NCBI RefSeq assembly: GCF_015752205.1
Contig: NZ_JADOVG010000002.1
Span: 186,001-250,000, forward strand
DNA from: Polaromonas sp. CG_9.7
GTDB lineage: Bacteria; Pseudomonadota; Gammaproteobacteria; Burkholderiales; Burkholderiaceae_C
Direction: 5' to 3'
DNA length: 64,000 nucleotides
Position numbers and translations under genes: made by a program. The notes under the pieces were generated by a model. That model was not told where the DNA came from. It did not search any database and was given only the letters and a program-made list of their open reading frames with translations. Every line of letters starts with the position of its first letter. Within the stretch, counting starts at the first letter, position 1. Shown here one piece after another: positions 45,764 through 56,748 of this stretch.

Positions 45764-47160
45764 AGCGCCTGGAGCAACTCGCGGCCTGGTTGCCTTTGTC
45801 CCGGCTGGTGGGCGACGGCAGTGTTGCCCCGCTGCGAATTCATACCGATACGCGAAGCCTGCGGCCGGGCGACCTGTTTGTCGCGCTCAAGGGCGAACAT
45901 TTCGACGCACACGATTTTTTGCCAAAAGCCAAGGCTCAAGGCGCTGTGGCCGCCATTGCACAGCACGGCCTGGCACGGGCTGGCCTGTCCGGTATTGAAG
46001 TCGCCGACACCCGCCTGGCGCTGGGCCAGATCGGCGCTGCCTGGCGTTCGCAGTTCAGCCTGCCGCTGATTGCCGTGACGGGCAGCAACGGAAAAACCAC
46101 GGTGACGCAGATGATCGCGGCGATTCTGCAGGCCTGGAAACCCGAAGAAGCATTCTCGACCGAAGGCAACCTCAACAACGATATCGGCGTTCCCCTGACA
46201 TTGCTGCGCCTGCGCGCTGCGCACAAGGTCGGTGTGGTTGAACTCGGAATGAACCACGCTGGCGAAATTGCCTATCTGGCCGATCTGGTTCGGCCGACGG
46301 TGGCGCTGGTCAACAACGCCCAGCGCGAACACCTTGAATTCATGGCCACGGTGCAAGCCGTTGCCCTTGAAAATGGCGCGGTGCTGGCCTCGCTGGATGC
46401 GTCTGGCATAGCCGTTTTCCCTGCCGACGATGTTTATACCGAGCTATGGCGGCGTCTGGCGGGCGCACGCCCGGTCATGACGTTTGCGCTTGAAGGGCCG
46501 GCCGATGTGACAGGCAGTGCGAGGTGGAATGGCGACGGCTGGGACGTTGAAGCCCGTACGCCGTCGGGGCTGCTGGCGTTTGCGCTGAATGTGGCGGGCC
46601 GGCACAACGTCAAGAATGCACTGGCGGCCATCGCCTGCGCATTGGCCGCCGGCGTTCCGCCGGCTTTCATCAGCGCCGGCCTTTCGGCGTTCATGCCGGT
46701 CAAGGGGCGGTCGCGTGCCTTGTCGGTTTCGCTGCCGGGACGCACGGTGACGCTGGTTGACGACACCTATAACGCCAACCCCGATTCAATGGAGGCGGCC
46801 CTCCAGGTGCTGGCCGAGCTTCCCGGGCCGCGCTTGCTGGTCATGGGTGATATGGGCGAGGTCGGCAGCCAGGGGCCACAGTTCCACCGTGAAGCTGGCC
46901 GAAATGCCCGTGCGTTGGGAGTCGAAAAGCTTTTCACGCTGGGTGAACAGTCGCACAGCGCAGGCGTCGCTTTTGGGGACAGTCGTCATTTCACCAGCAT
47001 GGCCGAACTGAGCACCGCCGTGGTGGACGAACTGCCGCACGTTGCCAGCATGCTGGTGAAAGGTTCACGGTTCATGAAGATGGAGCGCGTGGTCGAAGCG
47101 GCCATGGCCGCTGGCGCCGATTCACAAAAAGAAGACAAGAAAGCGCCTCATGTTGCTTAG
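45760..47160 (+). CDS. murF: UDP-MurNAc-tripeptide:D-Ala-D-Ala ligase MurF
   Basis: Adds D-Ala-D-Ala to complete the pentapeptide. The 466-residue Mur ligase opens [16 protein letters not shown], with [21 protein letters not shown] N-terminal domain ([18 protein letters not shown]) and ATP motif [13 protein letters not shown] near residue 108. [16 protein letters not shown] is diagnostic of MurF. It starts inside the murE stop (ATGA) and overlaps mraY by 11 bp. Confidence 0.95.
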   Translation: MKRLEQLAAWLPLSRLVGDGSVAPLRIHTDTRSLRPGDLFVALKGEHFDAHDFLPKAKAQGAVAAIAQHGLARAGLSGIEVADTRLALGQIGAAWRSQFSLPLIAVTGSNGKTTVTQMIAAILQAWKPEEAFSTEGNLNNDIGVPLTLLRLRAAHKVGVVELGMNHAGEIAYLADLVRPTVALVNNAQREHLEFMATVQAVALENGAVLASLDASGIAVFPADDVYTELWRRLAGARPVMTFALEGPADVTGSARWNGDGWDVEARTPSGLLAFALNVAGRHNVKNALAAIACALAAGVPPAFISAGLSAFMPVKGRSRALSVSLPGRTVTLVDDTYNANPDSMEAALQVLAELPGPRLLVMGDMGEVGSQGPQFHREAGRNARALGVEKLFTLGEQSHSAGVAFGDSRHFTSMAELSTAVVDELPHVASMLVKGSRFMKMERVVEAAMAAGADSQKEDKKAPHVA

Positions 47161-48328
47161 CCTGGCCCAATGGCTCCAGACCCTATCGCCTGACCTGGGA
47201 TTCCTGCGGGTGTTCCAGTACCTGACCCTGCGCGCTGTGATGGCCGCGCTCACCGCGCTACTCATCGGCCTGCTGGCCGGCCCGTTCGTGATTCGCCGGC
47301 TGATCACGCTCAAGATCGGCCAGCCGATCCGTGAGTACGCCATGCAGACGCACCTGAGCAAAAGCGGCACGCCGACCATGGGTGGTGTGTTGATTTTGAT
47401 GGCGATCGGCATTTCCACGCTGCTGTGGTTCGATCTGTCCAACCGCTTTGTCTGGATCGTGCTGCTGGTGACCTTCGGCTTTGGCGCTATCGGCTGGGCC
47501 GATGACTGGCGCAAAGTGGTGCTCAAAGACCCGGAAGGCATGCGGTCGCGCGAAAAATATTTATGGCAATCCGTTATTGGCCTGATGGCCGCGCTCTACC
47601 TCGTGTTCAGCATCTCGGAAAGTTCCAACATGCGCGTGCTGGAACTGTTTGTCAGCTGGGTGCGGTCGGGGTTCGATGTCAGCTTGCCGCCCAACGCCGG
47701 GCTGCAACTGCCGTTCATGAAGGAAATCAGCTACCCGCTGGGCGTCTTCGGTTTTGTGATCCTGACGTACCTGGTCATTGTCGGCTCCAGCAATGCCGTG
47801 AACCTGACCGACGGCCTGGATGGGCTGGCCATCATGCCGGTGGTGATGGTTGGCTCGTCGCTGGGCGTGTTTGCTTATGTGACAGGCAGCTCGGTCTATT
47901 CCAAATACCTGCTGTTTCCCCACATCCCCGGTTCAGGCGAGTTGCTGATCTTTTGTGCCGCCATGGCAGGCGCCGGACTGGCCTTTTTGTGGTTCAACAC
48001 CCATCCGGCGCAGGTCTTCATGGGCGATGTTGGGGCGCTGGCGCTGGGCGCGGCGCTGGGCACCATCGCCGTTATCGTGCGCCAGGAAATCGTGCTGGCG
48101 ATCATGGGTGGAATCTTTGTGGTGGAGGCGCTGTCGGTCATGCTTCAGGTCACCTGGTTCAAGTACACCAAACGGCGTTACGGTCAGGGACGGCGTCTGT
48201 TGCAAATGGCCCCGTTGCACCATCATTTTGAAAAATGCGGCTGGAAGGAAACCCAGGTCGTTGTCCGTTTCTGGATCATCACCATGCTGCTGTGCCTGGT
48301 CGGTCTTTCAACGCTGAAACTCAGATGA
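47150..48328 (+). CDS. mraY: Phospho-MurNAc-pentapeptide translocase MraY
   Basis: Makes lipid I by joining phospho-MurNAc-pentapeptide to undecaprenyl phosphate in the inner membrane. The 392-residue protein has ten membrane helices. Conserved pieces are [24 protein letters not shown] with the catalytic aspartates, [13 protein letters not shown] and [14 protein letters not shown] with the three-histidine cluster. It is longer than E. coli (360) through a loop near residues 160-185. It starts within murF. Confidence 0.96.
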   Translation: MLLSLAQWLQTLSPDLGFLRVFQYLTLRAVMAALTALLIGLLAGPFVIRRLITLKIGQPIREYAMQTHLSKSGTPTMGGVLILMAIGISTLLWFDLSNRFVWIVLLVTFGFGAIGWADDWRKVVLKDPEGMRSREKYLWQSVIGLMAALYLVFSISESSNMRVLELFVSWVRSGFDVSLPPNAGLQLPFMKEISYPLGVFGFVILTYLVIVGSSNAVNLTDGLDGLAIMPVVMVGSSLGVFAYVTGSSVYSKYLLFPHIPGSGELLIFCAAMAGAGLAFLWFNTHPAQVFMGDVGALALGAALGTIAVIVRQEIVLAIMGGIFVVEALSVMLQVTWFKYTKRRYGQGRRLLQMAPLHHHFEKCGWKETQVVVRFWIITMLLCLVGLSTLKLR

Positions 48329-49836
48329 GAAACCTGGCACATCAAAACATTCTGGTTCTGGGGCTGGGCGCATCCGGTCTGGCGCTGGCGCGCTGGTGCG
48401 CTCGCTGTGGTGCCCGTGTCACCGTGGCCGATACGCGTCCTGCGCCGCCGCAACTCGCCGCCTTGCAGGGCAGCATGCCAAACGCCCGCTTCATCAATGC
48501 TGCGATGGATGGCGCACTGCTGGACAGCGAAAACTTCAACCTGGTGCTGAAAAGCCCTGGCCTGTCACCCGCCTCCATTGCTGGAGTCGTGGCGGCAGCC
48601 CGTGCCCAAGGCATCCCTTGCGGCAACGAACTGAGCCTGTTCGCGCAAGCCCTGGCCGAACTGAAACAGGACAGGGGTTATGCACCTCGGGTCATCGGCA
48701 TCACTGGCACCAACGGCAAGACCACCGTGACGTCCTTGACGGGGCAACTCATCGAGCGCGCCGGAAAAACGGTGGCGGTGGCCGGCAATATCGGCCCCAC
48801 GCTGCTGGACACACTTATTGAAAAGCTGGAGGTGCAAGCCCGCGATGAAACCTTGACGCTGCCTGAGGTCTGGGTGCTGGAACTGTCCAGTTTTCAGCTC
48901 GACGGCGTCGCGAATTTCCAGCCTGACGCGGCAACGGTGCTGAACGTCAGCCAGGACCACCTCGACTGGCATGAAACCTTGACGGCCTATGCCGCCGCCA
49001 AGGCGAATGTCTACGGCAGCGCTGGGCTCATGCTGCTGAATCGCGATGATCCTCAGGTGATGGCGGCATTGCCCGCACCCGTCAAGGGCAGGCAAATACG
49101 CCACTACCTGACCTTTGGTGGCGACGAGCCGAGGCGGCCGGGTGACTACGGGATCCAGACGGTCAACGGCATGGCATGGCTGGTACGCGCCGCCGAGGCC
49201 GACGAAACCCTCAAGCGCCGCAAGACCGAAGATGTGGTGCTGCATATCCAGCGCCTAATGCCGCTCGAAGCGCTGCGAATTCATGGCCGGCACAACGCCG
49301 CCAATGCACTGGCTGCGCTGGGTCTGGCCGTCGCCGTGGGTTGCCCGTTGGCGCCTATGCTGCATGGCCTTCGGGAATACCGGGGCGAGCCGCACCGCGT
49401 GGAGTCGGTGGCCGTGCTGCAGGGCGTGGAATACTTTGACGACAGCAAGGCCACCAATGTCGGCGCCACGGTGGCGGCGCTGGCCGGATTGGGCGTTGAT
49501 CGCAAACTGGTGTTGATTTTGGGCGGGGAAGGCAAGGGCCAGGATTTTTCGGCGTTGGCCGATCCGGTGGCGCGCTATGTCCGGACTGTGGTGCTGATTG
49601 GTCGTGATGCGCCGCTGATTCGCGCTGCACTGCAAGGCCGACAGGTCGAGTTGCTGGAGGCGGCTTCCATGGCGCAGGCGGTCAGCCTGGCTGCTGCGCA
49701 GGCACATGCCGGTGACGCGGTGCTGATGTCGCCTGCGTGTGCCAGTTTTGACATGTTTGACAATTACCAGCATCGGGCACGGGTTTTTTGCGAGGCAGTT
49801 CAGGAACTTGCCGTCGAACAGGGAGCTGTGCTGTGA
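48325..49836 (+). CDS. murD: UDP-MurNAc-L-Ala:D-Glu ligase MurD
   Basis: Adds D-glutamate to UDP-MurNAc-L-Ala. The 503-residue protein opens [24 protein letters not shown] and has the ATP motif [12 protein letters not shown] near residue 130, [11 protein letters not shown] and [22 protein letters not shown], all MurD marks. It is longer than E. coli MurD (438), partly by inserts at residues 165-180 and 285-310. ATG 48325 overlaps the mraY stop (ATGA). Confidence 0.95.
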   Translation: MRNLAHQNILVLGLGASGLALARWCARCGARVTVADTRPAPPQLAALQGSMPNARFINAAMDGALLDSENFNLVLKSPGLSPASIAGVVAAARAQGIPCGNELSLFAQALAELKQDRGYAPRVIGITGTNGKTTVTSLTGQLIERAGKTVAVAGNIGPTLLDTLIEKLEVQARDETLTLPEVWVLELSSFQLDGVANFQPDAATVLNVSQDHLDWHETLTAYAAAKANVYGSAGLMLLNRDDPQVMAALPAPVKGRQIRHYLTFGGDEPRRPGDYGIQTVNGMAWLVRAAEADETLKRRKTEDVVLHIQRLMPLEALRIHGRHNAANALAALGLAVAVGCPLAPMLHGLREYRGEPHRVESVAVLQGVEYFDDSKATNVGATVAALAGLGVDRKLVLILGGEGKGQDFSALADPVARYVRTVVLIGRDAPLIRAALQGRQVELLEAASMAQAVSLAAAQAHAGDAVLMSPACASFDMFDNYQHRARVFCEAVQELAVEQGAVL

Positions 49837-51086
49837 CTGCCAAACTGCGTCGTACCGGCTGGTTTTCAGGGGCTGGCAAGGTTGCTTCGGATGCCTTGCC
49901 AGTGCGTTTGGGCGGCCGCAGTCTTCCGGGTAAGCTCACCACCCCGGTTCGATTGGCAGGACTCGATTGGGGGCTGGTCTGGGTCACTGTGGCCTTGCTG
50001 CTGTTCGGCTTGGTGATGGTGTATTCGGCCTCGGTGGCGATGCCCGACAACCCCAAGTTTTCGCGCTATGCACACACATTTTTCCTGACGCGGCATTTGC
50101 TTTCGCTGCTGGTGGCGACGCTTGCAGCTTATCTGGCTTTCCAGATCCCCATGGCCACCTGGGAAAAATATGCGCCCTGGCTTTTCATGGGTTCGCTGTT
50201 GTTGCTGGTGCTGGTGCTGGTTCCCTTCATTGGCAAAGGGGTCAATGGCGCGCGGCGCTGGATTCCATTGGGCGTCATGAACTTCCAGCCTTCGGAGCTG
50301 GCGAAATTTGCCGTGCTGCTGTATGCCGCCAACTACATGGTGCGCAAGATGGATGTCAAGGAGCGCTTTTTTCGCGCGGTGCTGCCGATGGCTTTTGCCG
50401 TGGGCATCGTCGGCATGCTGCTGCTGGCCGAACCCGATATGGGCGCCTTCATGGTGATTTCTGTCATTGCCATGGGCATTCTTTTTCTGGGCGGCGTCAA
50501 TGCGCGGATGTTTTTGGTGATTTCAGCGGTGGTCGTGGTGGCTTTCGGCATGATGGTGATGTTCAGTGAATGGCGTCGCGAGCGGATCTTTGCCTACATG
50601 GACCCGTGGAACGAAAAATACGCCTTGGGCAAGGGCTACCAGTTGTCCCACTCGCTGATTGCCTTTGGCCGGGGCGAGATCTTTGGCGTCGGCCTGGGCG
50701 GCAGCATCGAAAAACTGCACTGGCTGCCCGAAGCGCACACCGACTTTCTGATGGCTGTGATTGGCGAGGAATTCGGCCTCATCGGCGTGCTGGTGATCAT
50801 CGCTTTGTTCGTGTGGATGATCCGCCGCATCATGCACATCGGCCGCCAGTCCATCGCGCTGGACCGGCTGTTTTCCGGGCTGGTGGCGCAGGGCGTTGGC
50901 ATCTGGATGGGCTTTCAGACCTTCATCAACATTGGCGTGAACCTTGGCGCCTTGCCGACCAAGGGCCTGACGCTGCCGCTGATGAGCTATGGCGGCTCCG
51001 CGATTGTGATGAACCTGATTGCGCTGGCGGTCGTGCTTCGCATCGACTACGAAAACCGCGTGATGATGCGTGGAAGCCGCATATGA
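49833..51086 (+). CDS. ftsW: Septal peptidoglycan glycosyltransferase FtsW (SEDS)
   Basis: Polymerises lipid II at the septum together with FtsI. The 417-residue SEDS protein has about ten membrane helices. Marks are [50 protein letters not shown] (the aspartate essential in SEDS enzymes) and [14 protein letters not shown]. It starts at GTG 49833, overlapping the murD stop as GTGA; a longer ATG frame would run inside murD. The first 45 residues are cytoplasmic and basic. Confidence 0.93.
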   Translation: MTAKLRRTGWFSGAGKVASDALPVRLGGRSLPGKLTTPVRLAGLDWGLVWVTVALLLFGLVMVYSASVAMPDNPKFSRYAHTFFLTRHLLSLLVATLAAYLAFQIPMATWEKYAPWLFMGSLLLLVLVLVPFIGKGVNGARRWIPLGVMNFQPSELAKFAVLLYAANYMVRKMDVKERFFRAVLPMAFAVGIVGMLLLAEPDMGAFMVISVIAMGILFLGGVNARMFLVISAVVVVAFGMMVMFSEWRRERIFAYMDPWNEKYALGKGYQLSHSLIAFGRGEIFGVGLGGSIEKLHWLPEAHTDFLMAVIGEEFGLIGVLVIIALFVWMIRRIMHIGRQSIALDRLFSGLVAQGVGIWMGFQTFINIGVNLGALPTKGLTLPLMSYGGSAIVMNLIALAVVLRIDYENRVMMRGSRI

Positions 51087-52165
51087 ACCCTCAGCGCTGT
51101 GCTTTGATCATGGCCGGCGGAACCGGCGGCCATATTTTTCCCGGCCTGGCCGTGGCGGAGGCCTTGCGCGCGGGTGGCTGGCGCGTGCACTGGCTGGGCG
51201 GCAAGGGCAGCGCAGAGCGCCCCAGCATGGAAAGCCAGTTGGTACCGCCGCGTGGCTTTGCCTTTGAGTCGATTGATTTCTCGGGCGTTCGTGGCAAGGG
51301 GCTGTTAACGTTGGCCTTCCTGCCGCTGCGCCTGCTCAAGGCTTTCTGGCAAAGCGTACAGGTCATTCGCCACGTCAAGCCTGATGTAGTGGTCGGTCTG
51401 GGCGGCTACATCGCCTTTCCGGCCGGCATGATGAGCGTGCTGCTGGGCAAGCCGCTCATCCTGCACGAACAAAATTCCGTGGCCGGCCTGGTCAACAAAC
51501 TGCTGGCCCGCGTCGCCGACCGCGTTTTTACTGCTTTTCCACTTGTGCTGAAAAATGCCGAATGGGTGGGCAATCCGCTTCGGCCAGCTTTTACCCTGCA
51601 GCCAGATCCGACGGTGCGCTTTGCGCAGCGAAGCGGGCCGCTCAAGGTGCTGGTGGTGGGCGGCAGTCTGGGCGCGACGGCGCTGAACGAACTTGTTCCC
51701 AAGGCGCTTGCCCTGATTCCAGCGGCGCTGCGTCCCTGCGTCACACACCAAAGCGGTGCTCGCCAGCTTGAAGCGTTGCGCGCCAATTACCTGGCTGCCG
51801 GCGTGGGTGCCGAACTCACGCCTTTCATCAACGACACGGCCCAGGCCTTTGCCGATGCGGACCTGATCATCTGCCGCGCCGGCGCCAGCACGGTGACCGA
51901 AATTGCCGCTGTCGGTGCTGCGGCGCTGTTTGTTCCCTTTCCGTCTGCCGTAGATGACCACCAGACCGCCAATGCCAAATTTCTTGTTACACAAGGCGGT
52001 GGCTGGCTGGTGCAACAACATGACCTGACCCCCGAAAAACTTGCGATAATGCTACAAAAAACAGAGCGCTTTGCGCTTGTCCAGTCTGCGCTAAAAGCCA
52101 AAAACATGCAAAAAACAGATGCCACCGCCCATCTTGTCGCCGCTTGCGAGGAACTTGCGCGATGA
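51083..52165 (+). CDS. murG: Lipid I GlcNAc transferase MurG
   Basis: Transfers GlcNAc to lipid I to make lipid II on the inner face of the membrane. The 360-residue GT28 enzyme has [32 protein letters not shown] and [14 protein letters not shown] in the N-terminal domain, and [16 protein letters not shown] and [25 protein letters not shown] in the donor domain. ATG 51083 overlaps the ftsW stop. The C-terminal 20 residues or so (about 321-341) are encoded by a dispersed palindrome-like sequence, in a region that is variable among MurG proteins. Confidence 0.95.
   Translation: MNPQRCALIMAGGTGGHIFPGLAVAEALRAGGWRVHWLGGKGSAERPSMESQLVPPRGFAFESIDFSGVRGKGLLTLAFLPLRLLKAFWQSVQVIRHVKPDVVVGLGGYIAFPAGMMSVLLGKPLILHEQNSVAGLVNKLLARVADRVFTAFPLVLKNAEWVGNPLRPAFTLQPDPTVRFAQRSGPLKVLVVGGSLGATALNELVPKALALIPAALRPCVTHQSGARQLEALRANYLAAGVGAELTPFINDTAQAFADADLIICRAGASTVTEIAAVGAAALFVPFPSAVDDHQTANAKFLVTQGGGWLVQQHDLTPEKLAIMLQKTERFALVQSALKAKNMQKTDATAHLVAACEELAR
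52045..52106 (-). repeat. Dispersed palindromic element, copy 9 (inside murG)
   Basis: Read on the minus strand: TTTTTGGCTTTTAGCGCAGA, then CTGGACAAGCGCAAAGCGCT, then CTGTTTTTTGTAGCA. The core GCGCAGACTGGACAAGCGCA differs from copy 8 by one base, and the tail is like that of copy 6. The murG frame is open through it. Confidence 0.7.
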
Positions 52166-53598
52166 AGCACGCCATCAAGCACATCCATTTCATCGGCATT
52201 GGTGGGGCAGGCATGTCCGGAATTGCCGAGGTCCTGCACAACCTGGGGTATGTGATTTCCGGCTCCGACCTGTCGGACAGCAGCACGCTGCAGCGCCTGG
52301 GCGGACTCGGTATCCAGACCTTTGTCGGCCATGCTGCCGGGAACCTGGTCAATGTCGATGCCGTGGTGACCTCCACGGCAGTGCAAGCCGACAACCCGGA
52401 AGTCGTGACCGCGCGTGAAAAACACATTCCGGTCGTGCCGCGCGCAATGATGCTGGCCGAACTGATGCGCTTCAAGCAGGGCATTGCGATTGCCGGTACC
52501 CACGGCAAGACCACCACCACCAGCCTGGTGGCCTGCGTGCTGGCCGAAGGCGGACTGGACCCGACGTTCGTGATTGGTGGCAAGCTCAACAGCGCTGGTG
52601 CCAATGCCAAGCTGGGATCGGGCGACTACATCGTGGTCGAAGCCGATGAGTCGGACGCGTCTTTCCTGAACTTGCTGCCCGTGATGGCAGTGGTCACCAA
52701 CATTGATGCCGACCACATGGAAACCTATGGGCACGATTTTGGCAACCTGAAAAAGGCGTTTGTCGATTTCCTGCACCGCATGCCGTTCTATGGCACAGCG
52801 GTCTTGTGCACCGACGACCCGGTGATCCGTGACATCGTGCCCCAGATGTCCTGCCCCATCACCAGCTATGGCCTGAACGACGCCGCGCAAATACGCGCCG
52901 TGAACGTGCGCGCTGTCGGCGCGCAAATGCATTTCACCGCGCAGCGCCGCAATGGTGTGCAACTGCCCGACCTGGAGGTGGTGTTGAACCTGGCCGGCCA
53001 GCACAACGTGCTCAATGCCCTGGCAGCCATTGCGATTGCAGTGGAACTCAACGTGCCCGACGCCGCTGTGCAAAATGCGCTTGCCGGCTTCACTGGCGTG
53101 GGCCGGCGCTTCCAGCGCCATGGTGACCTGCCTGCCAAAGACGGCGGCCGGTTCACGCTGATCGAGGATTACGGTCACCATCCGGTCGAGCTGGCGGCTA
53201 CGTTGTCGGCGGCGCGCGGCGCTTTTCCGGGTCGGCGGCTGGTGCTGGCATTCCAGCCACACCGTTACACCCGCACCCGCGACTGTTTCGAAGATTTCGT
53301 CAGGGTCATCAGCAGCCACGCCGACGCGGTCCTGCTGGCCGAAGTCTATGCCGCTGGCGAATCGCCCATCGTGGCGGCCGACGGCCGCTCGCTGGCGCGT
53401 GCGCTGCGTGTGGCCGGCAAGGTCGAGCCGGTCTTCGTCGGCGACATTGCAGCCATGCCCCAGGCCATCCTCGATACGGCACGGGGCGGCGATGTGCTGA
53501 TGTGCATGGGCGCTGGTTCTATCGGCCAGGTACCCGCCGGTGTCGTGGCCATGCTGGAGTTCCAGGAATTCAAGGTGCTGGAAGGTCAAGCCGCATGA
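52162..53598 (+). CDS. murC: UDP-MurNAc:L-Ala ligase MurC
   Basis: Adds L-alanine to UDP-MurNAc, the first Mur ligase step. The 478-residue enzyme opens [25 protein letters not shown], has the ATP motif [14 protein letters not shown] near residue 112 (the THGKTTT form is specific to MurC), and [12 protein letters not shown] and DDYGHHP-like [14 protein letters not shown]. Length is near E. coli (491). Start ATG 52162 overlaps the murG stop; murB is not in this cluster, as usual for beta-proteobacteria. Confidence 0.96.
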   Translation: MKHAIKHIHFIGIGGAGMSGIAEVLHNLGYVISGSDLSDSSTLQRLGGLGIQTFVGHAAGNLVNVDAVVTSTAVQADNPEVVTAREKHIPVVPRAMMLAELMRFKQGIAIAGTHGKTTTTSLVACVLAEGGLDPTFVIGGKLNSAGANAKLGSGDYIVVEADESDASFLNLLPVMAVVTNIDADHMETYGHDFGNLKKAFVDFLHRMPFYGTAVLCTDDPVIRDIVPQMSCPITSYGLNDAAQIRAVNVRAVGAQMHFTAQRRNGVQLPDLEVVLNLAGQHNVLNALAAIAIAVELNVPDAAVQNALAGFTGVGRRFQRHGDLPAKDGGRFTLIEDYGHHPVELAATLSAARGAFPGRRLVLAFQPHRYTRTRDCFEDFVRVISSHADAVLLAEVYAAGESPIVAADGRSLARALRVAGKVEPVFVGDIAAMPQAILDTARGGDVLMCMGAGSIGQVPAGVVAMLEFQEFKVLEGQAA

Positions 53599-54572
53599 AC
53601 GCCCATCCTTCGAGCTTCGGCAAGGTCGCCGTCCTGATGGGCGGGCGCTCCGCCGAGCGTGAAATTTCGTTGATGTCGGGGCAGGGCGTGTTGCAGGCGT
53701 TGCGCTCGCAGGGTGTCGATGCCCATGCCTTCGACCCGGCCGAGCGCGACCTGGGCGACTTGAGGAAAGAGGGTTTTGCCCGCTGCTTCATCGCGCTGCA
53801 TGGCCGCTTCGGCGAAGACGGCACGGTGCAGGGCGCGCTGGAACTGCTCGGCATTCCGTACACCGGCTCCGGTGTCATGGCGTCGAGCATGGCCATTGAC
53901 AAGGTCATGACCAAGCGCGTGCTGCTGTCCGAAAACCTGCCCACCCCCCGCTATGTGCTGCTGCGCCGTGGTGGATACAGCGCGGCAGAGGTCAATGCGG
54001 TCGCCGACACGCTTGGCCTGCCGCTGATCGTCAAGCCGGCGCGCGAAGGCTCGTCGCTGGGCTTGACCAAGGTAACTGAGCGCGCCGATATGGCAGCCGC
54101 TGTGGCACTGGCCGAAAAAATGGATGCCGACATCCTGTGCGAGCAGTTCGTTAGTGGCGACGAGGTGACCTGTCCGGTGCTTGGCACCGGCGCGCAGGCG
54201 CGGGCGCTGCCGGTGATCCGCATCGTTGCGCCCGAGGGCAATTACGACTATCAGAACAAGTATTTCACCGACACCACGCAGTACCTGGTGCCCTGCGGCC
54301 TGCCAGACGGAGAAGAGCAAGCCATCCAGCAACTCGTGCTGCAGGCTTTTCGCACGCTGAACTGCCGGGGCTGGGCCCGTGCCGACGTGATGATCGACCA
54401 GGCGACGCGCAAGCCCTACCTGCTGGAGATCAACACCTCGCCGGGAATGACCGGGCATTCGCTGGTGCCCATGTCTGCGCGGGCAGCGGGCATTTCCTAT
54501 GAGGACTTGTGCGTCCAGTTGCTTCAAACCGCAGCGCTCGACTGCCAGCCCCGGGACGGAACACTGCTGTGA
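53595..54572 (+). CDS. ddl: D-alanine-D-alanine ligase
   Basis: Makes the D-Ala-D-Ala dipeptide used by MurF. The 325-residue ATP-grasp enzyme has [47 protein letters not shown] in pieces, [15 protein letters not shown] and [17 protein letters not shown] with the metal ligands. It is of the DdlB type. ATG 53595 overlaps the murC stop as ATGA. The tail is followed by a GTGA junction with ftsQ. Confidence 0.96.
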   Translation: MNAHPSSFGKVAVLMGGRSAEREISLMSGQGVLQALRSQGVDAHAFDPAERDLGDLRKEGFARCFIALHGRFGEDGTVQGALELLGIPYTGSGVMASSMAIDKVMTKRVLLSENLPTPRYVLLRRGGYSAAEVNAVADTLGLPLIVKPAREGSSLGLTKVTERADMAAAVALAEKMDADILCEQFVSGDEVTCPVLGTGAQARALPVIRIVAPEGNYDYQNKYFTDTTQYLVPCGLPDGEEQAIQQLVLQAFRTLNCRGWARADVMIDQATRKPYLLEINTSPGMTGHSLVPMSARAAGISYEDLCVQLLQTAALDCQPRDGTLL

Positions 54573-55372
54573 GCCGCACCATGCCACTGCCAGCCGCCCT
54601 GCCACCAGACGTCAGGCTCATGAACACCGTGTCGGTGCTTCTGGGTTTGATGTTCGGCGCCATGGTGCTGGCCTTGGGCATGGCTTGGCTGGCACGCCAG
54701 CCCGCCTTCAACCTCAGCGCCATACGTGTCGGTGGCGACTTGACGCACAACAATGCCGTCACCCTGCGCGCCAATGTGGCGCCCAAACTGGTCGGCAACT
54801 TCCTGACAGTGGACCTGGAATCCACGCGCGCTGCTTTCGAATCCGTGCCCTGGGTTCGCCGGGCCGTGGTGCAGCGCGAATTCCCGAACCGCCTGAAAGT
54901 GGTCCTGATTGAGCACAAGGCCGTTGCCTACTGGGGACCCGAGGGCGATGCCAGGTTGCTCAACAACCTGGGCGAGGTGTTTGACGCCAATCCCGGCGAT
55001 GTCGAAAACGAAGAATTGCCGCTGCTGATCGGCCCCAAGGGCCAAGCGCCGCAGGTGCTGCAGGCTTACCACGAAATGCTTCCGTTGTTTGAAGAGATGG
55101 ATGCGGTGCTGGAGCAGTTGCAGTTGAATGATCTGGGAAGCTGGCGCGCGCAGCTTGACAGTGGCGCGGTGATCGAACTCGGCCACGGTTCGCGGGCTGA
55201 AGTCCAGGCGCGTGCCCGGCGCTTCGTCGACACCGTGACGCAGGTGTCGTCGCGCTTCGGACGCGACGTGGAGTCTGCCGACCTGCGCTATCCCACCGGC
55301 TATGCGCTCAAGCTCAGGGGCGTCACCACCGGCGAGATCGCTGACAAAGACGACAAGAAAAAGAAAAGGTAA
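54569..55372 (+). CDS. ftsQ: Cell division protein FtsQ
   Basis: Bitopic divisome protein that recruits FtsB and FtsL. The 267-residue product has a cytoplasmic start, one membrane helix ([19 protein letters not shown]), then the POTRA domain with [20 protein letters not shown] and the beta domain with [24 protein letters not shown] in pieces. The highly basic tail DKDDKKKKR is unusual. GTG 54569 (GTGA overlap with ddl) is chosen as in the neighbouring ftsW; ATG 54581 is the alternative. Confidence 0.92.
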   Translation: MSRTMPLPAALPPDVRLMNTVSVLLGLMFGAMVLALGMAWLARQPAFNLSAIRVGGDLTHNNAVTLRANVAPKLVGNFLTVDLESTRAAFESVPWVRRAVVQREFPNRLKVVLIEHKAVAYWGPEGDARLLNNLGEVFDANPGDVENEELPLLIGPKGQAPQVLQAYHEMLPLFEEMDAVLEQLQLNDLGSWRAQLDSGAVIELGHGSRAEVQARARRFVDTVTQVSSRFGRDVESADLRYPTGYALKLRGVTTGEIADKDDKKKKR

Positions 55373-55376
55373 ATGA

Positions 55377-56606
55377 ATGGCCAAAGAATATAAAGATCTG
55401 GTGGTGGGGCTGGACATCGGAACGAGCAAGATCATGGTCGTGGTGGCCGAGGTCATGCCCGGCGGCCAGCTCAAGCTGGCCGGTCTGGGCATTGCCGCCA
55501 GCCAGGGACTCAAGCGCGGCGTGGTGGTCAACATCGACGCCACCGTGCACAGCATCCAGCAGGCATTGAAAGAGGCCGAACTTATGGCCGACTGCAAGAT
55601 TGGCCGGGTCTTCACCGGCATCACCGGCAGCCACATCCGCGGCATCAATTCCAGCGGCATGGTGGCCGTGAAGGACAAGGAAGTGACCCAGGCCGATGTC
55701 ACCCGGGTGATTGAAACCGCCAAGGCCATCAACATCTCCACCGACCAGCGCCTGCTGCTGGTCGAGCCGCAGGAATTCGTGATCGACGGCCAGGATGTGC
55801 GCGAGCCCATCGGCATGAGCGGTCTGCGCCTGGAGGCCAAGGTCCACATCGTGACGGGCGCACAAAGCGCTGCCGAGAACATCATCAAATGCGTGCGGCG
55901 CTGCGGCCTTGACGTCGACCAGTTGATGCTCAATCCGCTGGCGTCCAGCCTGTCGGTGCTGACGCAGGACGAGCAGGAACTGGGCGTGGCCATGGTCGAC
56001 ATTGGCGCGGGCACCACCGACGTCGCCATCTTCACCGGCGGCGCCATACGGCACACCGCCGTGATTCCGATTGGCGGCGACCTGATCACCAGCGACATCG
56101 CCATGGCACTGCGCACGCCAACCAAGGACGCCGAGGACATCAAGGTGGAAAACGGCTGCGCCAAGCAGTTGCTTGCCGACCCCGATACCCAGGTCGAGGT
56201 GCCCGGCCTGGGCGACCGCGCCTCGCGCATGCTCAGCAAGCAAGCGCTCGCCGGCGTGATCGAGCCGCGCGTCGAGGAAATCTACCTGCTGGTCCAGCAG
56301 GCGATCCGCGAGTCAGGCTACGAGGAAGTGCTGTCCTCGGGCATTGTCATCACCGGCGGCAGCGCCATGATGCCCGGCATGATCGAGCTGGGCGAAGATA
56401 TTTTCCTCAAGCCGGTACGGCGCGGTCTGCCGCGCTATTCCGGTGCTTTGTCCGACATGGTCGCCCAGACCCGTGCCGCGACCGTCATGGGGCTGCTCGA
56501 AGAAGCCCGGCTGGCGCGCATGCGCGGCTTCAAGGTGTCGCAAAAGGCCGGCAGCGTGCACAGCGCCTTTGGCCGCGTCAAAGACTGGTTTGTGGGGAAT
56601 TTTTGA
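55377..56606 (+). CDS. ftsA: Cell division protein FtsA
   Basis: Actin-like ATPase that ties FtsZ filaments to the membrane. The 409-residue protein opens MAKEYKDLVVGLDIGTSKIMVVVAEV (phosphate 1 motif), has the 1C domain near residues 85-165, VDIGAGTTDVAIF (phosphate 2) and ITGGSAMMPGMIELGEDIF (adenosine motif). The C-terminal amphipathic membrane-targeting helix is seen at FGRVKDWFVGNF. It begins 4 bp after the ftsQ stop. The gap to ftsZ is 142 bp and may hold an ftsZ promoter. Confidence 0.96.
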   Translation: MAKEYKDLVVGLDIGTSKIMVVVAEVMPGGQLKLAGLGIAASQGLKRGVVVNIDATVHSIQQALKEAELMADCKIGRVFTGITGSHIRGINSSGMVAVKDKEVTQADVTRVIETAKAINISTDQRLLLVEPQEFVIDGQDVREPIGMSGLRLEAKVHIVTGAQSAAENIIKCVRRCGLDVDQLMLNPLASSLSVLTQDEQELGVAMVDIGAGTTDVAIFTGGAIRHTAVIPIGGDLITSDIAMALRTPTKDAEDIKVENGCAKQLLADPDTQVEVPGLGDRASRMLSKQALAGVIEPRVEEIYLLVQQAIRESGYEEVLSSGIVITGGSAMMPGMIELGEDIFLKPVRRGLPRYSGALSDMVAQTRAATVMGLLEEARLARMRGFKVSQKAGSVHSAFGRVKDWFVGNF

Positions 56607-56748
56607 TGACCCGTCTGTCCAGATTTTTCGGCCGTCCCTGGCGCCGAACCCATTCGGGAGGCGCTGATCCACCGGCCTGACCCGCCATGTTTCGCAAAAA
56701 ATTTGACATGTATTCACCCACCTTATTTACCCCAACAGGAGGCTCCCC

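Noticed and set aside
54524..56239. A 571-codon open frame on the minus strand
   Set aside because: It is antisense to ftsQ and ftsA, both unmistakable.
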